Assembly (NCBI GenBank): GCA_022824495.1
Contig: JAJDZU010000014.1
Span: forward strand, 1 to 64,000
Source of the DNA: Chloroflexota bacterium
Lineage (GTDB): Bacteria > Chloroflexota > UBA11872
Length of the DNA: 64,000 nucleotides
Direction: 5' to 3'
Shown here one piece after another: positions 16,342 to 25,037 of the stretch. The notes beneath the pieces are model-generated. The model was given only the letters and a program-made list of their open reading frames with translations, searched no databases and was not told where the DNA came from. Position numbers and translations under genes: made by a program. Position 1 is the stretch's first letter, and every line of letters begins with the position of its first letter.

Positions 16342-16761
16342 ATGGTGACCGACTCACTCGACGCCCGCGTGGACGAGATTCTCAAGAATCTCGGCCACCG
16401 AGCCACCGGCCCTCGGCGAAAGGTAGCGCGCCTGCTGGCCAGCAAGCGGGGGGCGTTTAGCGCCGAGTCGATCAACGAGGAACTTCCCGGGGTGGGGCGT
16501 GCAACGGTCTACCGAACCATCAGGCTCCTCGCGGAGGCCGGGGTCTTATGTAGGGCACTGCTTCCCGACGGATCGCCCCGTTACTCCATTGACCACTCGT
16601 GGCATCACCACCATCTCATCTGCTCGTCGTGCGAGACGGTGGAAGAGTTTCGCAGTTCGGAGTTGGAGCGGCTGCTCTGCGAACTGAGCGATGAGATTCC
16701 CGGCCGGGTGCTTGGCCACCAGGTCGATTTCTACCTGACCTGTCCAGACTGCCTGCAATAG
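16342..16761 (+). CDS. zur: Fur family transcriptional regulator, probably Zur
   Basis: A 139-residue metal-sensing repressor. Residues 15-80 are the winged helix of the Fur family (LGHRATGPRRKVARLLASKRGAFSAESI, then VGRATVYRTIRLLAEAGVLCR). The dimer domain has the His-rich HSWHHHHLIC motif and the CSSC and CPDC cysteine pairs of the structural zinc site. Its position as first gene before znuABC, behind tandem boxes, supports Zur over Fur. No clear Shine-Dalgarno lies between box 2 and the ATG, so the message may be leaderless or nearly so. Spacing to znuA is 49 bases. Confidence 0.88.
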   Translation: MVTDSLDARVDEILKNLGHRATGPRRKVARLLASKRGAFSAESINEELPGVGRATVYRTIRLLAEAGVLCRALLPDGSPRYSIDHSWHHHHLICSSCETVEEFRSSELERLLCELSDEIPGRVLGHQVDFYLTCPDCLQ

Positions 16762-16810
16762 GAACGGGCCGCTGAAGCCCACCCAATCGCCACCCACGGA
16801 GGCTGATGAG

Positions 16811-17977
16811 ATGAGATTTGGTATCAGAAGAATGGCATCCATTGCCGCAATTGTCTTGGTCCTGGTTGCCAGTCTTGCCTGCGGGGAGGACGCGGATGAT
16901 GACGATGGTCTGTCCGTCGTGGCCAGCATCTATCCGTTGGGTTACTTCACGGAACGAATTGGCGGCGGTCTGGTAACGGTCACCACGCTGGTTGGACCGG
17001 GCGTGGAAGCGCATGGGTTTGAGCCAACGGCCTCGGACTTGCGGACGATCGGGGCGGCAGACCTGGTTGTGATGAACGGGCTGGAGCTTGAGCCTTGGCT
17101 GGAGCGTGCCCTTGATGCGCTGGAAGACAGCGACACACGGGTAGTCCTGGAAGCGGCCGACGAATCCCAGGCGATAGCTGGCGCTATGCACGGCCACGAA
17201 GGTGAAGGCCACGAGGAAGAGGGCGAAGGCCACGACCACGAAGGCGAGGGCCACGAGGAAGAGGGCGAGGGCCACGACCACGAGGGCGAGGGCCACGAGG
17301 AAGAGGGTGAAGGCCACGAGGAGGAGGGTGAAGAACACGAGGAAGAGGGCGAAGGCCACGACCACGAAGGTGAAGGCCACGACGAAGAGGGCGAAGAACA
17401 CGAGGAGGAAGGCGAAGGCCACGATCACGAAGACGAGGGCCACGCTCACGAACTCGATCCGCACATGTGGCTCGACCCTGTGCTGGCCGTCGTTCAGGTG
17501 GAGCGAATCCGCGACGCCCTGATCAACGCCGACGCCGACAACGCCGACGTCTTCCGCGAAAATGCAGCCGCGCTTATCAATGAACTCAACGAGCTGCACG
17601 CGGAGTTCTCGCAAGCCCTGGCCAGTTGCCGGCACGATCACTTTGTCACGTCGCACGCGGCCTACGGCTACCTGGCGGCTCGCTACGCCGTGGAACAGAT
17701 TCCCATCGCGGGGCTGTCACTAGAGGCGGAGCCGTCGCCACAGCAACTGGCGGAGATCACCGATCGGATAATTGACCTGGGGCTCGGGCACGTGCTGGTG
17801 GAGCCCGTGGTGGCCGGCACTCTCGAGGAGACGATCCAGCGTGAGACCGGGATCGAACTCATCCCGATCCATGCCATCGAGAGCGTCACCCCGGCCGAAT
17901 TGGAAGCGCACGACGACTACTTTGGCCTCATGCGCGACAATCTGGCCAGCCTCAAGCTGGCCCTGGAGTGTGCATGA
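16811..17977 (+). CDS. znuA: zinc ABC transporter substrate-binding lipoprotein with His heptads
   Basis: Periplasmic or membrane-anchored zinc-binding protein of the cluster A-I (ZnuA) family, 388 residues. The signal peptide ends in VASLAC, a likely lipobox with Cys24. Typical ligands are His68 in EAHGFEP, His218 in DPHMWLDP and His282 in TSHAAYG. Between the first two lies a His/Glu loop of about 87 residues (127-213) with 19 histidines, far longer than the loop of E. coli ZnuA. Within it, His recurs every seven residues from 134 to 211. GGAGG lies about 9 bases before the start. The stop overlaps the znuC start as ATGA. Confidence 0.93.
   Translation: MRFGIRRMASIAAIVLVLVASLACGEDADDDDGLSVVASIYPLGYFTERIGGGLVTVTTLVGPGVEAHGFEPTASDLRTIGAADLVVMNGLELEPWLERALDALEDSDTRVVLEAADESQAIAGAMHGHEGEGHEEEGEGHDHEGEGHEEEGEGHDHEGEGHEEEGEGHEEEGEEHEEEGEGHDHEGEGHDEEGEEHEEEGEGHDHEDEGHAHELDPHMWLDPVLAVVQVERIRDALINADADNADVFRENAAALINELNELHAEFSQALASCRHDHFVTSHAAYGYLAARYAVEQIPIAGLSLEAEPSPQQLAEITDRIIDLGLGHVLVEPVVAGTLEETIQRETGIELIPIHAIESVTPAELEAHDDYFGLMRDNLASLKLALECA
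17189..17455 (+). repeat. 21-bp tandem repeat inside znuA
   Basis: DNA counterpart of the His heptads. Units of 21 bases of the type GGCCACGAGGAAGAGGGCGA, with a GACCAC variant giving HDH, repeat about twelve times with few substitutions. Copy number should change easily by slippage or unequal crossing-over. All visible changes keep the frame. It is coding, not a CRISPR. Confidence 0.85.
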
Positions 17978-18768
17978 CCGAGGCCGCGTCACCCAGTGTG
18001 ATCGAGTGGGAGCGCGTGAGCTTCGCGTATGGTGCCGTGGCCGCGCTCCAGGACGTGTCGCTATGCATCCATTACGGGGAGCTGGCGGCCGTCATGGGGC
18101 CCAACGGCAGCGGGAAGAGCACGCTCATCAAATTGGCGCTGGGCCTGCTTCAGCCCGACTCGGGACGCGTGCGCCTGTTTGGTCGCGACGTAAACGACTT
18201 TGACCAGTGGGGCCGCGTGGGCTACATGCCGCAGGTCGTGAACGGCGCGTGGCGGGACTTTCCGGCGACCGTCTCCGAAGTTGTGTCGCTTGGAACGTAT
18301 AGCGGCGTATCGCCGCTTGGGATTTTTCGACGCTCCGAGAGAGCGGACGTCCTGGCGGCCATTGAGACGGTTGGCATGACGGCGTACCGATCTCGGCGGC
18401 TCGCCGAGCTCTCGGTCGGACAGCAGCAGCGAGTGCTCCTGGCCCGCGCCCTCGTGCGGAATCCGGACCTGCTGGTGCTGGACGAACCGGCAGCCGGTGT
18501 CGACGTTTCCGGCGAGGAGCAGCTGTACGCCGTCTTGCGCGACCTGAGCAGAGACCGTGGCATGGCCATCGTGATCGTGTCGCATGACATCGGCGCGATG
18601 TTGCGCGAGGCCACCACGGTGGCGTGCCTCAATTGCCGGCTGGTCTTGCATGGCCAGCCGCACGACCTCACAGTCGACGAAATGTCCACCCTGTACGGGG
18701 CGCCGGTGGATGTGCTGATCCACGACACGGCGCATGAATTCGAGGGCGCGTTGCATCGGCACCGGTAA
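17974..18768 (+). CDS. znuC: zinc ABC transporter ATP-binding protein
   Basis: Cytosolic ATPase of the ZnuABC importer. Walker A is GPNGSGKST, Q-loop GYMPQ, signature LSVGQQQRVLLARAL, Walker B LLVLDEPAAGVD, and switch histidine SHDIG. I chose the ATG at 17974, which overlaps the znuA stop as ATGA and has GGAG five bases before; an in-frame GTG two codons upstream is less likely. The C-terminal YGAPVDVLIHDT and HRHR tail resemble ZnuC, where histidines may assist metal sensing. The znuB start follows the stop after 2 bases. Confidence 0.93.
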   Translation: MTEAASPSVIEWERVSFAYGAVAALQDVSLCIHYGELAAVMGPNGSGKSTLIKLALGLLQPDSGRVRLFGRDVNDFDQWGRVGYMPQVVNGAWRDFPATVSEVVSLGTYSGVSPLGIFRRSERADVLAAIETVGMTAYRSRRLAELSVGQQQRVLLARALVRNPDLLVLDEPAAGVDVSGEEQLYAVLRDLSRDRGMAIVIVSHDIGAMLREATTVACLNCRLVLHGQPHDLTVDEMSTLYGAPVDVLIHDTAHEFEGALHRHR

Positions 18769-18770
18769 CT

Positions 18771-19595
18771 ATGCCCGCCATCCTGCAGTACGAGTTCATG
18801 CTTCGCGCCCTGGCTGGCGGGGTCTTGGTCGGCGTCCTGGCGCCGGTCTTGGGTACGTTCGTTGTACTCCGACGTCTCTCACTCATTGCCGATACCCTCG
18901 CGCACGTGGCCCTGATGGGGGTCGCTATTGGGCTGGCTTCCAGGTTTCTGCCCACCCTGGTTGCCCTGCTCGCCGCAACCACGGGCGCGATCGTCGTCGA
19001 GCAACTCCGCGCTCGCGGCCGGCTGCCCGGGGACGTGGCGCTCGCCGTGGTGCTGTACGGCTCGTTGGCAGTCGCCGTGGTGGTTATTGGAGTCGCCGGA
19101 GGGTTTAACGTCGATCTTTTCTCCTTTCTCTTTGGCTCGATCCTCAGCGTTGCTCCCCTGGACTTGTGGTTGCTCGCCGCCTTGGCCGTTGTTGTGTTGC
19201 TTTTCGTCGGCGTGTTTTTTGTCGACCTGGCGCAGATGGCCTTTGACGATGATTTGGCCAAGGTAAATGGAGTCCGGACTGACCGGCTCAATCTGGCGTT
19301 GGCTGTGCTCACCGGCGCGACGATCACGCTGTCCATGCGCGTCGTCGGCGTGCTCTTGATTGGCGCCATGCTGGTCATCCCGGTCTTGGTGGGACTGCGC
19401 GTTGCCCGCGGCTTGCGGGCGGCCATGGCTACCTCGGTTCTGGCTGGCGTCCTTAGTGCCGTCAGCGGGTTGACCTTTGCGTTCTATGGCGATATATCGG
19501 CCGGGGGCGCCATCGTCTTGACGGCGATGGCCCTTCTGATCCTGGCCAATCTCTGGAGTCGCTTGCGCCACCGGCGTCGCACGGCTGACGTCTAG
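18771..19595 (+). CDS. znuB: zinc ABC transporter permease
   Basis: Inner-membrane channel of the zinc importer, 274 residues with about eight hydrophobic helices, family ABC-3. Family marks are the N-terminal MLRALAGGVLVGVLAPVLGTFVVLRRLSLI, then DTLAHVALMGVAIGL and the late TLSMRVVGVLLIGAMLVIPVLVGLRVA. It is the last gene of the zur-znuABC operon. A 102-base gap without a clear T-run hairpin separates it from the next gene. Confidence 0.92.
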   Translation: MPAILQYEFMLRALAGGVLVGVLAPVLGTFVVLRRLSLIADTLAHVALMGVAIGLASRFLPTLVALLAATTGAIVVEQLRARGRLPGDVALAVVLYGSLAVAVVVIGVAGGFNVDLFSFLFGSILSVAPLDLWLLAALAVVVLLFVGVFFVDLAQMAFDDDLAKVNGVRTDRLNLALAVLTGATITLSMRVVGVLLIGAMLVIPVLVGLRVARGLRAAMATSVLAGVLSAVSGLTFAFYGDISAGGAIVLTAMALLILANLWSRLRHRRRTADV

Positions 19596-19697
19596 GATTA
19601 CTGCTGGGGCGACACGAGCGCACAGCGAGCGGGCGACAGTTCGCATGTTAAAACCGAGAATCATTAGCTGGATCTGCCCGAAACCGCCGAAGAGCCT

Positions 19698-20771
19698 ATG
19701 ACCGTGAGACTGCGGGCCGCCATCGTGGGCTTATCAGGCATCGCTGCGCGCCTGCCTGAGCCGGCCCAGGGGCCCGGCATGGGTATCCGCCTGCCGGTGT
19801 CCCACGCCGCCGCCTACGACTGTGTCCAGGAAACAGAACTCGTCGCTGGCTGTGACCTCCGCCCTGAACGGGCCGCCGACTTCAAGCGCGAGTGGTCGAC
19901 GTTGCTGCCGGACCTACGCGTCTACCCCGACCACCACGCCATGCTGGTGGCGGAAGACCTGGACATCGTTAGTGTGGTCACCAGCGACGACGCACACGCG
20001 CAAGTCGTGGTTGATGCCGTCGAGGCCGGCGTCAAAGGCATCCTGTGCGAAAAGCCGATCGCAACCACGCTGGCCGACGCCGATCGCATGATTGCCGCAA
20101 CCGAGGGCGCCGGCATCCCGATGCTCGTGAACCACACCCGTCGTTGGATGTCACCGTGGTTGCAGGTCTCCGAATTGATCCGCCAGGGAACGATCGGCGA
20201 CGTGCAGCGCATCATGACCAGCCAGGGCGGACCACGGGCCATGCTCTTTCGCACGGGCACCCACATCTGCGACAGCATTCTGTGGTTCGCCAATGCGCGG
20301 CCCATCGCGGTGCACGCGCTTCCCGAGCCCGGTCTGGAGACGTACGGTCCTCGGTATGCGGGTGATGGAGGTCACAACCCCCGTACCGATCCGGCGCTCA
20401 GCGTGTTGATCGAGTTTGAGAACGGCGTCCGTGCATTCTGGAACCTGTGCAAAACGATGCCGCAGGTGTTTGACATTGATATCTACGGTGAGAAGGGCTG
20501 CATCAGGGGCCGCGCGTTTCCAGGCGACGAGATTTCAGTCACGGTCGATATTGGCAACCAGCGCCTTGTCACCGAACCGCTGGCTCGGGTGCAGCACACC
20601 CACGGCTGGTTCGCCGGCTGTGTTGCTGAACTGGTCCAGCTGATTCGTGGCGGTGGCAGGCCATCGTCCGGTGCCCGTGAAGCTCGGCTGTCGTTGGAGG
20701 TCATGTTGGCTGCTCTGCAATCCCAGGCCAACGGCGGGGAACGCATCGCGTTACCGATCGCTGACGCGTAA
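19698..20771 (+). CDS. Gfo/Idh/MocA family oxidoreductase
   Basis: NAD(P)-dependent sugar or polyol dehydrogenase-like protein, 357 residues. The Rossmann part has AAIVGLSGIAARL, VAGCDLRPERAADF and the family motif GILCEKPIATTLADADRMI, whose EKP lysine contacts cofactor and substrate. The C-terminal alpha/beta domain has VNHTRRWMSPW and TGTHICDSILWF with the catalytic-type histidine. The nucleotide-binding turn is weaker than usual. Substrate unknown. It lies downstream of znuB without a functional link. A second member is at 55622. Confidence 0.85.
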   Translation: MTVRLRAAIVGLSGIAARLPEPAQGPGMGIRLPVSHAAAYDCVQETELVAGCDLRPERAADFKREWSTLLPDLRVYPDHHAMLVAEDLDIVSVVTSDDAHAQVVVDAVEAGVKGILCEKPIATTLADADRMIAATEGAGIPMLVNHTRRWMSPWLQVSELIRQGTIGDVQRIMTSQGGPRAMLFRTGTHICDSILWFANARPIAVHALPEPGLETYGPRYAGDGGHNPRTDPALSVLIEFENGVRAFWNLCKTMPQVFDIDIYGEKGCIRGRAFPGDEISVTVDIGNQRLVTEPLARVQHTHGWFAGCVAELVQLIRGGGRPSSGAREARLSLEVMLAALQSQANGGERIALPIADA

Positions 20772-21093
20772 CCAGGCGTCGTGTGGCGCCGATAGCTGGA
20801 CGGCCGCGAGACGGCGTCTCGGAGTCGCCGCAGCGAGCACGCCTGATCTCCGACGAAGAATGACCATCCCGAGATATTCAGTAAAGCGCGTCTGAACCGA
20901 AAACCCGACACGCTGTTGGGGGTTCAGATGCGTCGTCCGCAGCCGCAAAATAGTGTTGGCACGCGCTGGAATCTAGGGCAGACTTCGGAGCCAAGCGCCC
21001 GAGGTATCGGGAGGACTCGGCCGCAGCAGGGCTGCGAGGCCGGGACTCGGGCTGTTCGAACGGAGATAGCGGCGGCTTGAGTTCGCCGCGACT
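20772..21093. other. intergenic with short inverted repeats
   Basis: About 320 bases. It holds CGAGAC-GGC-GTCTCG at 20807-20821, a pair TCTGAACC (20891-20898) and GGTTCAGA (20921-20928), and a 22-base element at 20851-20872 with a near-copy at 57909-57934. No T-run follows the hairpins. No coding frame is supported. Confidence 0.45.
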
Positions 21094-21798
21094 TTGTTAA
21101 GCCATACCCAGCGGCGGTGCGTGCTTGCCATCGGAGCCGCCGCCGTACTGATCATCGGTTCTTCCAGCGTCTCTGCGGCCGCGGGCCCCACGGACTCCCT
21201 AGTTCCAACTTCCGATGGGTCACCCCTGGCAGGCGACGGCGTGGGGACGTGGCGCTGGGCGCGCGCCTCGGGCTACGGCCCGCCCACCCACTGGGACTGC
21301 GGTCATGTCGTCGACGGACGGTGTGCCGGGTACTTTGGGTTTCGCACGGCATGGGGCTGGCGCTGTGACCCCGAAGCAAATCACGCGTGGGCCGTGCTGG
21401 ATCGCGAGCGTTCCTTCGGGGTGGCCCACCAGTGGCTGCCGCTCGGAACCTGGGTGGAGATTCGTCTGGTTCAACCTGAGACACCGACAGGCAAGTGGCT
21501 GGACTCAGGACGGTCGGTGCTGGCGCCCGTGACTGATCGCGGGCCCTACGCGCCATGGGGCGACGATGGTGGATTCGACCTCCAGGCGCCGCTGGTCGAG
21601 GCCATGGACTGGTCGGTAGAGGTCAGCTGGTACAAGGTTCGCGTGCTGGACATTCCGCGCTATTGCCCGGCCCAGGGCGCGGACATTCCGGACTGGCAAT
21701 TGCTGATCAGCCAGATGGACGCCGATGACCCGCGAACGGCGGCGCTCTTTTCCGCCGCGACCGAATGGCTGGGTACGTCGCTCCTGCCGCAAGGCTAG
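21094..21798 (+). CDS. RlpA-like double-psi beta-barrel secreted protein
   Basis: A 234-residue exported protein. The N-terminal VLAIGAAAVLIIGSSSVSAAAG is a clean signal peptide. The middle (about 50-185) matches the RlpA/expansin-like double-psi beta-barrel pattern: ASGYGPP, PLGTWVEIRL, then VTDRGPYA with the conserved aspartate, and FDLQAPLVEAMDW. RlpA proteins bind or cut peptidoglycan glycan strands lacking stem peptides; catalytic activity here is not proven. The start is TTG at 21094; a GTG nine codons later is possible. Cysteines at WDCGH, GRCAG and WRCD suggest disulfides. Confidence 0.72.
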   Translation: MLSHTQRRCVLAIGAAAVLIIGSSSVSAAAGPTDSLVPTSDGSPLAGDGVGTWRWARASGYGPPTHWDCGHVVDGRCAGYFGFRTAWGWRCDPEANHAWAVLDRERSFGVAHQWLPLGTWVEIRLVQPETPTGKWLDSGRSVLAPVTDRGPYAPWGDDGGFDLQAPLVEAMDWSVEVSWYKVRVLDIPRYCPAQGADIPDWQLLISQMDADDPRTAALFSAATEWLGTSLLPQG

Positions 21799-21835
21799 CC
21801 GCTCGGTGCCGTTCCGGGCACCACAGGTTCGGACG
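21799..21835. terminator. possible bidirectional hairpin
   Basis: GGTGCC (21805-21810) and GGCACC (21817-21822) form a small stem exactly between two convergent genes. There is no clear T-run, so the call rests on position. Confidence 0.25.
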
Positions 21836-23395
21836 TCAGTCGATCGGGTCGAAGAAGGCGTGTTTCTGCCCGAAGTTGTCCATGCCGACCACTTCGTCGC
21901 CCCGCAGGCGGACGCGTATGTCACGAGTGCGATGGCGCAACTGCAGTTCCGTGGCGGGTAGCTCGATGGCGAACGTGAGCGGTGCGCCGACGGGTGGATT
22001 AGCCAGCAACAGATGGCGCCCGGTCCGCAACGGGTGCTCCACGGTGCCGGTCAACTTCGGCGGGTCATTCGCCCAGGCTGAGACTCGTACGAATAGCGGT
22101 CCCGGTTGCTTAAGGGTGACGACAAGGTCATTGCCGGTATATGGGGACTCGACCTTGACTTCGGCGGTCTCGTGGTCGAACAGCAGGTTGACCCAATGCC
22201 CAGCCGCGTCGAAGCGGGTCGCCTCACGATAGGCCTCGCATAGCGAGGCGACCGCGCCGCCGACGATATCCATGTTGAACGCGATCCGCGGCAGTCCCAC
22301 CGGGTGATGGCCGTAGGGCGCCGGGAACCCGAACGCGCCCCAATGCCGATTGGCCACGTCGCGGCGACCGTCCTCGCCGGCAGGATTGGCCGGCTCGTCA
22401 ATCCAGGAGATGTCTCGCAACTGGCTGGGCAGCAAGTGCCCGCGCAGGATGCGCTCGGCGTCGTCGTAGGCCTCGGCGTGGCCCCAGCGACCCAGGATCA
22501 GGGCGGTCTCCAGGATGTCGCCCGTGTTGTTGGCCTCGCCGCGGTCGGGAGGGGCGTCCGGCGAGCTGCTCTCGATCACCCAGCCAAGTTGGTCACGAAT
22601 CTCCCAGAGACCGCGGTTGTAGAAGGACCGGACACGTTCCATGAGCGGCGCATCAGTCAGCAAATCGGCGAGCTGCGCCAGCGACGACATCACGCACGTG
22701 GTCGAGTGCGTGTGATCGCCGAAGCGGTCCGTGTCATAGCTGCCGTCTGCAAGAAAGTACTCCTCGACGGCCTTCTCCTTCAGCACGATGGCCAGTTCCA
22801 GCGCCGGTCCGAACCCCGTCGCCCGGTAGTACTTGACCAGCGGTCCGATGGCGCAGCCGATGCCCGTGATGAACGTGCCCTGGTGGTGGAAATTGACGCT
22901 GTACGTCTCACCAATCTGTTTCTCGGCCCAGCCGCGATCGGGATCCCAGAGCCGGTTGATTGCCTCGATGCTCGCCTCGGCCACCTCTCGCGCCCGCTGC
23001 GAATCCCGAAATCGAGCCAGCGCATAAAGGGCGTGGAACCCTTCGCGGACATTGTGGGGCCGGAAGTTCTCCAGCGGGCCGTCAATCCGCTCGCGGTTCA
23101 GCGGCAGGGGAAGCGGACCCCCGTACGAGAAGAACGCGGCGCGGGCGTGCTTCTCGACCGCTTCCTCATCGATTGGGAATCCCAGCGATTCCGCCGTCAG
23201 CAGCGCGTTGAGGTGGCGTCCGGGCACGTGTGATTCGTCATGGACCGAACTGAAGGCCAGGTGCGGGTCCGGCCAGACCTGCGATCCGAAGAACGGAACG
23301 TCGTTGTCGTCCGCGTTGAACACGCTGGCCATCGTCCGGCAGCCCGCCCGAATAGCGCTGCCAATGTCGGTCGTATTGACGTCCCGCAGCTTCAT
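21836..23395 (-). CDS. unknown protein, possibly an (alpha/alpha)-barrel glycan enzyme
   Basis: Protein of 519 residues using the ATG at 23395; upstream in-frame sequence would run into the divergent sialidase gene. No signal peptide. The first 370 residues are helical with repeated aromatic helix ends (FHALYALARF, NRLWDPDRGWAEKQ, DILETALILGRWGHAEAYDDAERI), as in six-hairpin glycosidases and heparinase-like lyases. The last 110 residues look like a beta sandwich (VKVESPYTGNDLVVTLKQPGPLFVRVSAW). The pairing with a sialidase suggests glycan breakdown, but no catalytic motif is recognised, so I assign no reaction. Confidence 0.6.
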   Translation of the reverse strand: MKLRDVNTTDIGSAIRAGCRTMASVFNADDNDVPFFGSQVWPDPHLAFSSVHDESHVPGRHLNALLTAESLGFPIDEEAVEKHARAAFFSYGGPLPLPLNRERIDGPLENFRPHNVREGFHALYALARFRDSQRAREVAEASIEAINRLWDPDRGWAEKQIGETYSVNFHHQGTFITGIGCAIGPLVKYYRATGFGPALELAIVLKEKAVEEYFLADGSYDTDRFGDHTHSTTCVMSSLAQLADLLTDAPLMERVRSFYNRGLWEIRDQLGWVIESSSPDAPPDRGEANNTGDILETALILGRWGHAEAYDDAERILRGHLLPSQLRDISWIDEPANPAGEDGRRDVANRHWGAFGFPAPYGHHPVGLPRIAFNMDIVGGAVASLCEAYREATRFDAAGHWVNLLFDHETAEVKVESPYTGNDLVVTLKQPGPLFVRVSAWANDPPKLTGTVEHPLRTGRHLLLANPPVGAPLTFAIELPATELQLRHRTRDIRVRLRGDEVVGMDNFGQKHAFFDPID

Positions 23396-23500
23396 GGCTT
23401 GCCGGTCGGCTTGCCGGAGGGCGCGCGAGTATAGGCGCGCCAAATTGCCTGGCGTCGCCTGCCACGGCACTGACGTATCGTTCGAATACGCCGGCAAGCC
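23396..23500. promoter_or_regulatory. three copies of a 10-mer in divergent promoter region
   Basis: GGCTTGCCGG occurs directly repeated at 23396-23405 and 23408-23417 (12-bp period) and inverted as CCGGCAAGCC at 23491-23500. The copies flank the divergent promoters of the 519-aa gene and the sialidase. This fits cooperative regulator sites, with looping between the distant copies. The first copy directly abuts the minus-strand start codon. Confidence 0.5.
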
Positions 23501-23531
23501 GTAGGCGCGTTCTCGGTGTAAGGAAGTACAA

Positions 23532-24587
23532 GTGCCCACCCAGTCCACCCTCTGGCTCAGCGGCCAGGACGGTTATCACACCTACCGAATCCCCGCGCTC
23601 GCGGTCACCACAGCCGGCACCGCGCTGGCCTTCTGCGAGGGCCGCCGAAACAGCCGGCACGACCACGGCGAAATCGACCTCCTGGTGCGACGCAGCACGG
23701 ATAACGGCGACTCGTGGTCGGAGCCGCGCGTGGTCGTGGCTGGCAGCGGACAAACGGCCGGCAATCCCGCCCCCGTCGTTGATCGAATGACCGGTCGCAT
23801 CTGGCTGCCGTTCGTTCGCAACGATCCCTTGGGCACAGTCGAGCGAGTCGTGCGTCGAGAGTCCTGGCGGCACCCCTACATGACCTTCAGCGATGACGAC
23901 GGACGCACCTGGGCCGAGCCGATTGATGTAAAGGACCAGGTCATGGAACCCGCCTGGACCTGGTACGCCTTCGGCCCCGGTCACTCGATCCAACTGGCCT
24001 CGGGCCGTCTTCTGATCCCCTGCAACCACATGCCGCGCTCGGGGCACTCGCGCGACGACGTGCCGTTCCGGTCCGTCGTGGTCTACAGCGACGACGCCGG
24101 CGCCTCCTGGCACATCGGGGCCGCGGCCGCGGACGGTACCGACGAGTCCATAGCCGTGGAACTGGATGACGGCTCGCTCTACCTCAACAGCCGCAACGAA
24201 CTCGACACCAAGCGCCGCGTCGCCACCCGCAGCACCGACGGCGGCGAAACCTTCGGCCCCAGCGAAATCGATGAGGCCTTGATCGAACCGCGCTGCCAGG
24301 GCAGCGCCCTGCGCCTGGACGACGCCCCCGGCGGCGCTACCTGGGTGGTCTTTTCCAACCCGGCCAGCACCGTGCGCCAGCGCCTCACCGTGCGCTACAG
24401 CGCCGACGGGGCCAGGACGTGGAGCGCAGGCCGCCTGCTTCACGCCGGTCCCGCGGCCTACTCCGACCTCTGCCAGCTACCCGACGGCCGCCTCGGCTGC
24501 CTGTACGAATCCGGCGACGATGTGCCCTACGAACGCCTCACCTGGGCGCGCTTCGACCCGGCCTGGCTTACCGAGCCGGACGACTAA
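23532..24587 (+). CDS. exo-alpha-sialidase-like BNR repeat protein (GH33 type)
   Basis: Six-bladed beta-propeller glycosidase, 351 residues, predicted to release terminal sialic acid or act on a related acidic sugar. The N-terminal YRIPALAV carries the first arginine of the triad (Arg19). Asp boxes recur as STDNGDSW, SDDDGRTW, SDDAGASW, STDGGETF and SADGARTW. DGTDESIAVELDDG gives the catalytic-type glutamate, and AYSDLCQLPDGRLGCLYESG the tyrosine/glutamate nucleophile region. It starts with GTG. There is no signal peptide, so it may be cytosolic and act on imported oligosaccharides. No sialic acid catabolic genes (nanA-type) are in the window. Confidence 0.85.
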   Translation: MPTQSTLWLSGQDGYHTYRIPALAVTTAGTALAFCEGRRNSRHDHGEIDLLVRRSTDNGDSWSEPRVVVAGSGQTAGNPAPVVDRMTGRIWLPFVRNDPLGTVERVVRRESWRHPYMTFSDDDGRTWAEPIDVKDQVMEPAWTWYAFGPGHSIQLASGRLLIPCNHMPRSGHSRDDVPFRSVVVYSDDAGASWHIGAAAADGTDESIAVELDDGSLYLNSRNELDTKRRVATRSTDGGETFGPSEIDEALIEPRCQGSALRLDDAPGGATWVVFSNPASTVRQRLTVRYSADGARTWSAGRLLHAGPAAYSDLCQLPDGRLGCLYESGDDVPYERLTWARFDPAWLTEPDD

Positions 24588-24663
24588 CTCTTCGGACTAG
24601 CAGTCGAGTCTTTGCACCCGCATCAGGCGTGAGCGCCTCTAGTCGCTGCCAACCGAGCGGCGT

Positions 24664-24918
24664 TTAGAGCTTCAACTCCGCCTTCAACTCGGCCCACGAG
24701 ACTCGTCCCGGCTCGCGCAGCGCCGCCAGCGCATCGGCCAGGTCAATCTCGTCCTCAAGCCGTTCCAGGACCTCGTGATCGCCGATCGGCACAATGGCGG
24801 CCGCCGGCTTGCCATGCCGCGTGAGCACAATGCGCTCATGCCCATACTGAACGCGGTCTACAAGTTGTCCCAGCACGTCGCTCGCTTCAGTGATGGACGC
24901 GCTGCTCTTGGTTGCCAT
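24664..24918 (-). CDS. Phd/YefM family antitoxin, orphan
   Basis: An 84-residue DNA-binding antitoxin-like protein, starting at the ATG at 24918 where homology begins (MATKSSASITEASDVLGQLVDRV). The pattern RIVLTRHGKPAAAIVPIGDHEVLERLED is classic Phd/YefM: an N-terminal dimerising DNA-binding part and a C-terminal acidic tail that wraps a toxin. No RelE, Doc or PIN toxin is adjacent; the next gene upstream is the DUF262 protein. It is a solitary antitoxin, a transcription regulator, or part of a pair broken by rearrangement. Confidence 0.75.
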   Translation of the reverse strand: MATKSSASITEASDVLGQLVDRVQYGHERIVLTRHGKPAAAIVPIGDHEVLERLEDEIDLADALAALREPGRVSWAELKAELKL

Positions 24919-25037
24919 CCGAATTTTCTGAATTCGCACGAATGCTCCCGAGGACTGGACGGGGATTCGCGGCCTTGGCCTGATTTGATCGTACCGCAGA
25001 CCCGATTCTGCCGGACATAGTGCGTCTCGGCAGTCTA

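Noticed and set aside
17189..17455. Possible CRISPR array or minisatellite
   Set aside because: The repeats are contiguous 21-bp coding units without spacers and stay in the znuA frame.
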